Source: Pseudidiomarina aestuarii (lineage in GTDB: Bacteria; Pseudomonadota; Gammaproteobacteria; Enterobacterales; Alteromonadaceae). Taken from it: 64,000 nt of DNA. This document shows positions 47,813-55,691 of the stretch, piece by piece (within the stretch, counting starts at the first letter, position 1; each line of letters begins with the position of its first letter). The notes beneath the pieces are model-generated. The model saw only the letters and a list, made by a program, of their open reading frames with translations. It made no database searches and was not told where the DNA came from. Location of the stretch: NCBI RefSeq assembly GCF_003987355.1, contig NZ_PIPR01000001.1:434001-498000 (forward strand), read 5' to 3'. The position numbers were made by a program, and so were the translations under genes.

Positions 47813-48316
47813 ATGATTCATCAGCGTCATTCTGATTTGTTGCCTTTTCTTCCTGCAGCGCTGAGTTATGCCCGTCATCTACTCAAAGATAGCGCGGCTG
47901 CTGAAGATGTACTGCAGGAAGTGACCATTCATGCTTTGCAAACGAACCATTTCCCGGCAGTGAGCGATTCGCTGAAACCTTGGTTGTTGCGGGTCGTTCG
48001 GAATCGTTGTATTGACCGTATTCGAGGTTCTCATTCTGAAGTTGATGAACAAATTCTTGATCAGGTCGCGGCACCACGAGCGACCGATCCTGAACGTTGT
48101 TTAGAACAAACGCAATTGCGGGCATCGGTACTCAGTGCTCTTGCCGAATTACCATCTGAGCAGCGAGAACTGCTGGTGTTGCGTGAACTGAATGAGTGCA
48201 GTTATGGGGATATTGCAGCGATTCTCAACATACCGGCGGGTACCGTAATGTCGAGTTTGCATCGTGCTCGATTGGCATTAAAAGCCGTCATCGTAAGTCG
48301 AATGGGAGAATCGTAA
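47813..48316 (+). CDS. ECF-family RNA polymerase sigma factor
   Basis: A 167-residue sigma-70 family protein with region 2 (LPAALSYARHLLKDSAAAEDVLQEV, KPWLLRVVRNRCIDRIR) and region 4 (ALAELPSEQRELLVLRELNECSYGDIAAIL-type helix-turn-helix). Length is normal for ECF factors. The stop overlaps the next start by one base, and the downstream gene encodes a zinc-type anti-sigma factor, so the pair forms a standard ECF switch. The inducing signal is unknown. Confidence 0.93.
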   Translation: MIHQRHSDLLPFLPAALSYARHLLKDSAAAEDVLQEVTIHALQTNHFPAVSDSLKPWLLRVVRNRCIDRIRGSHSEVDEQILDQVAAPRATDPERCLEQTQLRASVLSALAELPSEQRELLVLRELNECSYGDIAAILNIPAGTVMSSLHRARLALKAVIVSRMGES

Positions 48317-48768
48317 TGAGTCAGCAGTTACCGTATTCATGCGGGGCTATAGAGCCACTCTTATCAGGTTACCTTGATGAAGAACTTACCCAGCAGGAAA
48401 GTCAGCAAGTTCGCATTCATTTGGCGAGTTGCCCGTCATGTCAGCAGCAGTTGACCGACCTCACTGCTATTCAAGGTGCGTTGCGCAGTGAACTGCCGCA
48501 AATCACCGATAAGGAGCGCGTTATGGCTATAGTCAATGATAAACCCAGTCTATGGATGCAACGTTTCGGTTGGTTGCTATTACTCATCACCATTTTGCCA
48601 CTGAGTGCCTATGGAGCTTATGTTTTTTGGCTCGATACCGGCGTACCTGTCTGGGTTAAATGGGTAGTCAGTGGGTTTTGGTTGGGTTTGATTGTTCTTT
48701 TTCTCAGTGTCGCGCGGCAACGTTTGATTGCAGCGAAAACTGACCGATATAAGCGAGTACAGCTATGA
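48316..48768 (+). CDS. zinc-containing anti-sigma factor
   Basis: A 150-residue protein. The N-terminal ZAS-type domain has His35-x3-Cys39-x2-Cys42 (IHLASCPSCQQQL), with Cys9 a possible fourth ligand, and the usual LSGYLDEELTQQE start. Two hydrophobic helices follow (about residues 83-102 and 113-132). It should hold the ECF sigma factor at the membrane and release it on a redox or envelope signal. The frame is open further upstream inside the sigma gene, but ATG 48316 is favoured by the AGAATCG spacing and family length. Confidence 0.88.
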   Translation: MSQQLPYSCGAIEPLLSGYLDEELTQQESQQVRIHLASCPSCQQQLTDLTAIQGALRSELPQITDKERVMAIVNDKPSLWMQRFGWLLLLITILPLSAYGAYVFWLDTGVPVWVKWVVSGFWLGLIVLFLSVARQRLIAAKTDRYKRVQL

Positions 48769-49091
48769 GTTCGATAATACTAGTTACGACAGAACAAGTC
48801 GCAGGGAAAGTCATTCAAGAACATTTGGGCTTGGTGCGAGGAAATACGATACGAGCTCGTCACATTGGGCGCGATATTTTAGCAGTTTTTCGTAATATTG
48901 TTGGCGGCGAGATACATGACTACACCAAGTTATTAGGGGAGAGCCGTGAACAAGCTTTAGACAGAATGGCAGCGGAAGCTCGTGAGCTCGGAGCGGATGC
49001 GGTTATCGGAGTGCGTTTTTCAACCTCGATGCTCGCACATGGGGCAGCAGAACTGTTGGCCTACGGAACTGCAGTAAAGTTTGAAAAGTAG
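48765..49091 (+). CDS. YbjQ/DUF74 pentameric protein
   Basis: A 108-residue protein of the YbjQ family: ILVTTEQVAGKVIQEHLGLVRGNTIRAR, GGEIHDYTKLLGESREQALDRM and GADAVIGVRFSTS. Structures of relatives are pentamers sometimes described as heavy-metal binding, but function is not established. Its ATG overlaps the anti-sigma stop as ATGA, so it is the third gene of the sigma operon. Confidence 0.93.
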   Translation: MSSIILVTTEQVAGKVIQEHLGLVRGNTIRARHIGRDILAVFRNIVGGEIHDYTKLLGESREQALDRMAAEARELGADAVIGVRFSTSMLAHGAAELLAYGTAVKFEK

Positions 49092-49191
49092 TGCTTGCAG
49101 GAAGCTAAGCGGTCAATAATTTACAATATCTTTACTTGTATATTGATATAAACGGCATACAATCTTTTTGATTCCAAGAGGGCTTGTATGC

Positions 49192-49482
49192 ATGATTCGT
49201 AAGTTAGTATTGACCGCTATTCTTCTGGGTGCTGCCTATAAATATGCGCATACGCAGCACGGTTGGTCGTGGGAGTCGCCGCCCGCGTTGGAGGAAATTG
49301 CAGCAAAACTAGTGGCTCAGAAGAAGCCACAGCCTGACGATCGCTTTGAATGTGATGGCCGTCGGTATTGTAGTCAGATGAATTCTCGTGATGAAGCGGA
49401 ATATTTTCATCATTTTTGCCCCGATACCCGAATGGACGGAAATCAAAATGGTGTTCCATGTGAGGATGACACGCGCTTTTGA
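49192..49482 (+). CDS. excalibur calcium-binding domain protein
   Basis: A 96-residue protein with an N-terminal hydrophobic segment (LVLTAILLGAAY) that is a signal or anchor, and a C-terminal excalibur domain: CDGRRYCSQMNSRDEAEYF, then the DMDG-like DGNQNGVPCE loop with paired cysteines. Calcium binding by DxDxDG-type loops is known for the family; an extracytoplasmic role is inferred. Start ATG 49192 follows AGAGGG; an overlapping ATG at 49188 is out of frame. Single gene. Confidence 0.85.
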   Translation: MIRKLVLTAILLGAAYKYAHTQHGWSWESPPALEEIAAKLVAQKKPQPDDRFECDGRRYCSQMNSRDEAEYFHHFCPDTRMDGNQNGVPCEDDTRF

Positions 49483-49576
49483 TTGTCCGCTCTCCGCAGT
49501 GCTACCAGTTTGATCCCCACTGATACTGCTGTCGTAGGTAATAGCAGTTGCGACTGAAATAGCACAAGGATAAACG

Positions 49577-49837
49577 ATGGCAATGCCAACATTCTCTGCC
49601 GAGGACACCTCCCGAATTATTGAAATGGCGTGGGAGGACAGAACCCCCTTTGAAGCTATTGAATCCTTATACGGATTGGGTGAACCCGATGTAATTCGGT
49701 TCATGCGAGCGCATTTAAAACCGAGCTCATTCAAGTTATGGCGAGCCCGCGTAACCGGACGCGCGACCAAACATCAAAAACTCCGTTCTCCAGCTGTTGA
49801 CCGAGGTTACTGCTCGACGCAATATAAACATCGCTGA
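49577..49837 (+). CDS. DUF2805 / TIGR03643-type small protein
   Basis: An 86-residue basic protein. The segment IIEMAWEDRTPFEAIESLYGLGEPDVIRFMRAHLKPSSFKLWRARV-like core (residues 14-60) is the DUF2805 signature and looks like a helix-turn-helix. Function is unknown. The ATG at 49577 follows AAGGA at six bases. It lies 55 bases before the FAN1-like gene and could share its transcript. Confidence 0.85.
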   Translation: MAMPTFSAEDTSRIIEMAWEDRTPFEAIESLYGLGEPDVIRFMRAHLKPSSFKLWRARVTGRATKHQKLRSPAVDRGYCSTQYKHR

Positions 49838-49892
49838 TAGTGAATAGTGTATTGTGAAAAGAGAACAGTGAACCGTTAAGTGAAGTGGTTAC

Positions 49893-52070
49893 ATGCGCGC
49901 GAACCTGCCAGACTTCTACTATTTGACTCATTTCCATGAGTTTTTATCACATTTAAAGACGAAATCTGCGGACCTACTGAGGGAAACCGACCGGACGTTC
50001 TTGAATGCTTTTCAAGCATTAGCCAAAGAACAGCAGGCTCTAGTGGTAAGACTCGTGAATCGGAGCCAACCTTGGGTTCGTCGCGCATCGCTTAATTATT
50101 CTGAACTGACAAACTGGAAAGGTGCTTTATCAGTACTTGAGCAACAGCAGTGGGTGGTGACAGCCTCAGCAACACTCACAAGCAGTAAGTTGCAGAGCTT
50201 TTTGCACACCCTGACCAAAGCTGAACTGCAACGGATCTATGTTGAAGTCTCATCATCAAATTCACGCAATCTTCCCTTCAGTGCAGCAAAAGCGCATTGG
50301 ATAGCCGCTTGTCAGGCGCTCACTCTGAACCAATTACAGAGTGCAGCAATCACATCAGAATTTGTCGCTTTAGCCGACCCAGTAGCCGCTCGGATACGCT
50401 ATCTTCTCTTCATATATTTTGGTCGCACTGAGACCGATTTTAAGCAATTTTCATTGCGTGATTTAGGGATCCGTCCGACCCATGAAGAAGCGCATGTGAA
50501 TTCCGAGAGCTTACTGCGTTTTGAAACCATCGAAGCTGCCGAATCAGCGCTCTATTACAGTGAATTGCGCCAGCAGCTGGCTGACTCCACTTTGGCACTT
50601 GCTGCTTTTGATGACATTGATACCTGGCCAACACCAATCGGGCCGCGTGCGGAGCGTCTGGCACTCAGTTGTCGATTTCGGTGGGGCGAGGCTATCAAAG
50701 ATAGTGATCCGGCGCTTGCGTGTGACGTGTGGGAAGCGACTGCACATCCCAAAGCTCAGGAACAAGCAGTTCGGCTATTGTATCAATGCGGAGAACAAGA
50801 GCGCGCTATTGCGCTGGCTGAGGCGATTATTCGTGATCCGCTTGATGACAGCCTGGCATTGTTCGCGGAAGATTTCGTCGCCCGCAAAGTGGGTGGTAAA
50901 CGCACCAGTATTTTGACAGATTTGCTGCGCGACGCCTTACCAGAAATACCCGTAGACGAAGCTTATCGAGGGAATGTGGAACAGGGGGTCGTAGCATGGC
51001 ACGAGCGGCATGGCGCACACTGCTTTCACGGCGAAAATAATGTTTGGCGAGCTCTGTTCGCTTTATATTTCTGGTCGGAGTTGATGGAGTCGCCACAAGG
51101 CGGATTTGTGAGCGAATTCGACCGTACCCCGCGCTTACTCCAAACGGGGGAATTTTATGCCGTCATGCAAACCGAAATTGAGCAACAATTACAGTACTTT
51201 TCGCAATCCCAACAGGCTTTTCGGCACATCCAAAAACAATTTACTGTGCACTACGGGCGGGTGACCAATTTATTTCATTGGCACTCTGATTTACTGCGAC
51301 AGTTGACAGTATTGATGCAAGCACCGGCGCCCGCGCTAGAAAATCACCTCAGAGCCATGTGCAAAGACTATTTTGCTTTTACCGATGGCTACCCAGATTT
51401 GCTCGGTAAAAGAGCTAACGGCTTCTTTCTCGAGGAGGTTAAAGCACCAGGCGATCAATTGCGACGCAATCAAGCACGAATGATTCAGCATCTGCGTGCA
51501 ATTGGCTTCACCGTGGGCATTCGGCCCATTCTTTGGCAAATCGATAGCGAGCAACCTTATGTTGTGATTGACGTCGAAACTACCGGTGGCGGACGTGATT
51601 ATCATCGAATCACTGAGGTGGCAGTGGTGCGGATAGAGCAGGGCGAAATTGTTGCACAGTGGAGTCAACTGATTAATCCAGAGCGACGCATCCCCCATGC
51701 CATCACTCAACTCACCGGTATTTCAAATGAGATGGTTGCCGATGCACCCTTGTTCGCGGAACAAGTTGACACCTTTTTAGCATTATGTGAGGGAGCGATT
51801 TTTGTCGCGCATAATGTGAATTTTGATTATGGTTTTATTCGACGTGAGTTTGAGCGCTTGGGAAGAACCTTTCGTATGCCAAAGCTTTGCACGGTCCAAC
51901 TGGCACGCAAACATCTAGCGAAGCTAAGTTCCTATCGACTGAGCGCTCTGTGTGAGGCCTATGACATTGATTTGACCAATCATCACCGAGCGCTAGCGGA
52001 TGCGCGTGCAACAGCTGAATTGTTTCTGCTTATTCAATCGCATCGACTGGGATCTCAAACTGCTCCGTAA
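49893..52070 (+). CDS. FAN1-like VRR-NUC nuclease fused to a DEDDh exonuclease
   Basis: A 725-residue protein in two blocks. Residues 1-540 follow the bacterial FAN1 layout: YYLTHFHEFL, ALVVRLVNRSQPWVRRASLNYSEL near the N-terminus, a helical repeat-like middle, and a C-terminal VRR-NUC domain with Asp502 in GYPDLLG and Glu515-Val-Lys517 in LEEVKAPGDQL. Residues 555-720 form a DnaQ-like 3'-5' exonuclease with DxE (Asp560, Glu562), the HNVNFDYGFI motif and His698/Asp703. FAN1 cleaves flap and crosslink-containing DNA; the added exonuclease could trim products. Start ATG 49893 has only a weak ribosome site. The 3' end overlaps the convergent nuclease by 41 bases. Confidence 0.9.
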   Translation: MRANLPDFYYLTHFHEFLSHLKTKSADLLRETDRTFLNAFQALAKEQQALVVRLVNRSQPWVRRASLNYSELTNWKGALSVLEQQQWVVTASATLTSSKLQSFLHTLTKAELQRIYVEVSSSNSRNLPFSAAKAHWIAACQALTLNQLQSAAITSEFVALADPVAARIRYLLFIYFGRTETDFKQFSLRDLGIRPTHEEAHVNSESLLRFETIEAAESALYYSELRQQLADSTLALAAFDDIDTWPTPIGPRAERLALSCRFRWGEAIKDSDPALACDVWEATAHPKAQEQAVRLLYQCGEQERAIALAEAIIRDPLDDSLALFAEDFVARKVGGKRTSILTDLLRDALPEIPVDEAYRGNVEQGVVAWHERHGAHCFHGENNVWRALFALYFWSELMESPQGGFVSEFDRTPRLLQTGEFYAVMQTEIEQQLQYFSQSQQAFRHIQKQFTVHYGRVTNLFHWHSDLLRQLTVLMQAPAPALENHLRAMCKDYFAFTDGYPDLLGKRANGFFLEEVKAPGDQLRRNQARMIQHLRAIGFTVGIRPILWQIDSEQPYVVIDVETTGGGRDYHRITEVAVVRIEQGEIVAQWSQLINPERRIPHAITQLTGISNEMVADAPLFAEQVDTFLALCEGAIFVAHNVNFDYGFIRREFERLGRTFRMPKLCTVQLARKHLAKLSSYRLSALCEAYDIDLTNHHRALADARATAELFLLIQSHRLGSQTAP

Positions 52071-53376
52071 TTTTTTGCGCTAATATTTTTTGCACAGCAG
52101 GATCACCGTGTGTCAGACGAACTCGTTTGACCCGACCTTCAGCACTCCCAACAAAGTCGAGTAATTCTTGCTGATCGGCGTGAGCGGAGTAGCCTCCTAA
52201 GGTGTGAATCTGTGCATTCACGATAACGCGCTCACCATTCAGTTCAACATAACCTCCTAACGGACCGAACATCTGTATCTGATATCCTGGCGTACCGTAG
52301 GCTTGGTAACCGACAAACACAACATCAGTGCGAGCGTCGGGTAGCAATGCTTCTAGATAGTTGACGATCCGTCCACCGGTGCACATTCCAGCACCAGCAA
52401 TAATGATGACTGGTTCACCTGTGGTGCGGAGCCGATTGATTAAACGTTCATGATCAGCATGACTCGTAATGGTCACCAGCTGCGAGAAGTCTAATGGGTG
52501 TCGACCTTTCGCAATACGCTCCTTTGCTTCTTCATCCCAGAGCGCCTTTAATTTGGCATAACGCTCAGTTACGGCTGCTGCCAACGGCGAATCCAGTACG
52601 ACAACTGGGAATTCATATTTCTCATTGGGTTGCCGTTGAAGTTCATCAATGATCTGTTCGATGTCATAGAGCAACTCTTGCGTGCGCCCAATACTAAATG
52701 CTGGTATTAATACCGCGCCTTTGTTCTCGACGCTGCGCTGAATAACTTGGCTCAAACGACTCGTTCGATCACGTCTTGGTTCATGTAAACGATTTCCATA
52801 GGTACTTTCTAGAAATAACCAATCGGCCTTCTCTAACGGGGTGGGGTCGGGTAAAAGTGGTGTGTTCTTACAGCCGATATCGCCAGAAAAAACAATTCGC
52901 TCGCCACCGACTTCGCATTCAACATAAGCAGAACCAAGAATGTGTCCTGCTTGTCGAAACCGAATCATTAAGTCATCACTGATACTGAGCCACTGATCGT
53001 ATTTCAAGGGGCGAATCAATTCTTGCAATAGATCCAGCAGACCCTCAATAACGCGCCGATCACGTGTGATGCCAATTTTGATGGCATCGCTCAATATGAG
53101 TGGCAGCAGTTCGGCAGTTGCCGTGGTACAGAAAATAGGTTTACGGAAGCCTGCAGCCAGTAGCCATGGAATCCGACCAACATGGTCTAAATGAGAATGG
53201 GTAACGACAAGTGCTTCGATATCATCAATCGCAAAGTCGATACTTTGCGCCTCATCGGAAGAATCACCTTCCTGCAAGAGGCCACAGTCAATAAGGACAG
53301 CACGACCACGTGCGTAACGGAACTCGTGACAAGAACCAGTGACTGTGCGTTGGCCTCCGTGATGTATTACTTCCAT
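52030..53376 (-). CDS. metallo-beta-lactamase / beta-CASP family nuclease
   Basis: A 448-residue protein with the metal-binding THSHLDHVGR motif, further ligands in GHILGSAYVE and GDIG, the beta-CASP domain (IPAFSIGRTQELLYDI; GAGMCTGGR) and the C-terminal His in GYSAHADQQE. This is the RNA-processing metallo-hydrolase type related to CPSF73 and archaeal homologues; exact substrate (RNA or DNA) is unknown. Single gene convergent with the FAN1 fusion. Confidence 0.93.
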   Translation of the reverse strand: MEVIHHGGQRTVTGSCHEFRYARGRAVLIDCGLLQEGDSSDEAQSIDFAIDDIEALVVTHSHLDHVGRIPWLLAAGFRKPIFCTTATAELLPLILSDAIKIGITRDRRVIEGLLDLLQELIRPLKYDQWLSISDDLMIRFRQAGHILGSAYVECEVGGERIVFSGDIGCKNTPLLPDPTPLEKADWLFLESTYGNRLHEPRRDRTSRLSQVIQRSVENKGAVLIPAFSIGRTQELLYDIEQIIDELQRQPNEKYEFPVVVLDSPLAAAVTERYAKLKALWDEEAKERIAKGRHPLDFSQLVTITSHADHERLINRLRTTGEPVIIIAGAGMCTGGRIVNYLEALLPDARTDVVFVGYQAYGTPGYQIQMFGPLGGYVELNGERVIVNAQIHTLGGYSAHADQQELLDFVGSAEGRVKRVRLTHGDPAVQKILAQKITEQFEIPVDAIE

Positions 53377-53544
53377 GACAACCCTTTATTCCGCAATGAT
53401 GTGCATAGACTACGATGAAATTGTCTTGTACGCGAGTGTCTTTGCAATGGGTTCAAACCAATCCAAATAGAAATTGTTACTTGATTGTGAAGTGCTTATC
53501 TTTAAAAATGTTTCAATTCTCAAGACCAAAAGACGATACCAACT

Positions 53545-55509
53545 ATGAAAACAATGATCGCCACTTTAACTCTGGTTATATTCAGTTTGCCTAGCCAAGC
53601 TAATGAGATCAAAACCGCTGTGCTCGAGAACTATGCGAAACCAGCACAGTTTATGAACATCAAGATTTCGCCAGATGGCAGTTATCTTGCCGCAACAGCG
53701 CGCGACAATGAGGGCTCAGTTCAACTAAGTGTGCTCGACATCAAGAACTTCGATATTTTGTCCGTCACCCAATCAGCCGACGGTGAATCTGTGAGTTCGT
53801 TTGAGTGGGTCAATGATGATCGTTTAGTCATCACCATGGCACGAGAGGTGGGTGCGCTAGAGATTCCAGCGCCAACCGGTGAGTTATTCGCCATGAATGC
53901 CGACGGCTCGCGCAAGACTGTATTGACTGGACCACGTTCGCGCGATGGCGAATATGTCCGAGCCAATGTTGTGGATTGGTTACCGAAACAAGATGACCGA
54001 ATCATGATTTATACGGCTTCAATGTTTGAAGCTGATCAATTTCTGACGCTGTGGGAAGTAAACGTCGATTCGGGCGCTAAGCGGCGTGCGGGTCGCATAC
54101 CCATTCGCGCTGGTAACGGAACGTCATCACAGGTGATTATCGATCAATCGGGTACCGCACGGGTCGCGACTGGGGTTGCGCCAGAGGATAATAACGCGAT
54201 AGTCATTATGGCGCGTGATGGTGCGAACGAAGATTGGTATGAGATTATGCGCTATGACGAGGATAAAGGTGGATTTATGCCGATCACCGTATTACCGAAT
54301 GGTTACGAAGTGATGGGCTTAAGCAACTCAGAAACGGACACACGTTCGATCTCTATCTATAACCTAAAAACTCGTGAGGAAGAAATTTTAGCCACGCATC
54401 CACAGGTCGATTTAATGCCGTTAATGAGCATTCGTGATGGCTATCCCAATGATTTGATTGGCGCATCGTTTGAGTATGACAAAATTGATGCGGTCTTTTT
54501 TCAAGGCTCGGAAGATGATGATTTTGCGCAAGTGGTGCAAAGTTTGATGGCAACCTTTCCGCAGCGCCAAGTAGGTGTTAACTCTGCAACACGAGATACG
54601 AATCAAGTTATTCTCAGGGTTGCCTCAGCAAACGATCCAGCTACGTTTTACTTGTTTGACCGCAAAGCACGTAAGTTAACGCCAATAGCTCAGGCCCAGC
54701 CTTGGTTGAAAAAGGAACAGATCCCAACCACTGAGACTATTGTGTACAGTGCTGAAGATGGCACCGAGCTGACAGCGCTGTTAACCCTGCCACGCACCGA
54801 AAAAGCAGAAAATTTACCACTCATTTTACTCCCGCATGGTGGTCCGCATGGCATTCGCGAATCCGTCGGTTCTATGGACACAGATGCAAAAGTTTTAGCC
54901 GAGCACGGTTACGCGGTCCTGCAACCGAATTTCCGTGGTTCAGGTGGCTTTGGTCTAGAGTTTCAGAGTGCGGGCTATCGTAAGTGGGGCACTTTGATGA
55001 TCGACGATATGACTGCAGGTGTTGATTACCTGATCGAGCAAGGTATCGCTGACCCTGAGCGCATGTGTGTATACGGTGCATCTTATGGTGGTTATGCGGC
55101 ACTGATGAGCGTGATACGCGAACCAGAGAAATACCAGTGTGCGATCGGCTTTGTCGGTGTGTATGACATGGACCTCATGTTTGAGGAAGGTGACACCACA
55201 GAAGTTGAAGCCGGACAAAATTTCCTTGCGAAGATTTTTCATCCTGATGCGGCGGAGCGCCACAAACAATCGCCAGTCCATCGCGCAGACGAAGTGAAAG
55301 TGCCGGTTTTCTTGATTCATGGCGAGCGTGATAGACGCGCGCCATTCACACATGCGAAGCGATTACGCGAGAAGTTTGATGAACTGAAGCATGACTACGA
55401 GTGGATGACTAAAGCTGAAGAAGGCCATGGTTTTTACAAACCGGAGAATAATGTCGAGCGTTGGACACGAATGCTGGAATTTCTAGACAAACATATTGGG
55501 GCTGAGTAG
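53545..55509 (+). CDS. exported S9-family prolyl oligopeptidase-like peptidase
   Basis: A 654-residue protein with a signal peptide (cleavage near LPSQANE). Residues 30-370 look like a beta-propeller; the C-terminal alpha/beta-hydrolase has the nucleophile in YGASYGGYA, the Asp in GERDRRAPF and the His in EEGHGF. It should cleave short peptides in the periplasm, probably as dipeptidyl or acylaminoacyl peptidase. Preceded by 168 bases with nothing else recognised, followed by a tRNA gene on the other strand. Confidence 0.94.
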   Translation: MKTMIATLTLVIFSLPSQANEIKTAVLENYAKPAQFMNIKISPDGSYLAATARDNEGSVQLSVLDIKNFDILSVTQSADGESVSSFEWVNDDRLVITMAREVGALEIPAPTGELFAMNADGSRKTVLTGPRSRDGEYVRANVVDWLPKQDDRIMIYTASMFEADQFLTLWEVNVDSGAKRRAGRIPIRAGNGTSSQVIIDQSGTARVATGVAPEDNNAIVIMARDGANEDWYEIMRYDEDKGGFMPITVLPNGYEVMGLSNSETDTRSISIYNLKTREEEILATHPQVDLMPLMSIRDGYPNDLIGASFEYDKIDAVFFQGSEDDDFAQVVQSLMATFPQRQVGVNSATRDTNQVILRVASANDPATFYLFDRKARKLTPIAQAQPWLKKEQIPTTETIVYSAEDGTELTALLTLPRTEKAENLPLILLPHGGPHGIRESVGSMDTDAKVLAEHGYAVLQPNFRGSGGFGLEFQSAGYRKWGTLMIDDMTAGVDYLIEQGIADPERMCVYGASYGGYAALMSVIREPEKYQCAIGFVGVYDMDLMFEEGDTTEVEAGQNFLAKIFHPDAAERHKQSPVHRADEVKVPVFLIHGERDRRAPFTHAKRLREKFDELKHDYEWMTKAEEGHGFYKPENNVERWTRMLEFLDKHIGAE

Positions 55510-55519
55510 GAAAGGAAAT

Positions 55520-55596
55520 TGGTCGGCGTGACTGGATTTGAACCAGCGACCCCTGACACCCCATGACAGTGCGCTACCAAGCTGCGCTACACGCCG
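55520..55596 (-). tRNA. tRNA-Pro (anticodon GGG)
   Basis: The minus strand reads as a 77-base tRNA including an encoded CCA. The acceptor CGGCGTG pairs with CACGCCG, the D-arm is GCGC...GCGC, the anticodon loop is ATGGGGT, giving GGG after U33, and the T-arm contains GGTTCAAATCC. The anticodon stem CTGTC/GTCAG has one T-T mismatch in the same position as in E. coli proL, which it closely resembles. Reads CCC and CCU codons. Confidence 0.96.
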
Positions 55597-55691
55597 ACCG
55601 AGGTGGCTATATTACTTAAATCTCCTCAATAGGCAAGGGGGCTGCAGGGGAAATTCCGGGAAAGTCAGAGGAATTCAATGCAACCGGCGAA

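Noticed and set aside
47822-48316. Possible start of the anti-sigma gene further upstream, inside the sigma gene (frame open from 48196)
   Set aside because: The extra 40 residues do not resemble the ZAS family, and ATG 48316 directly follows the sigma stop.
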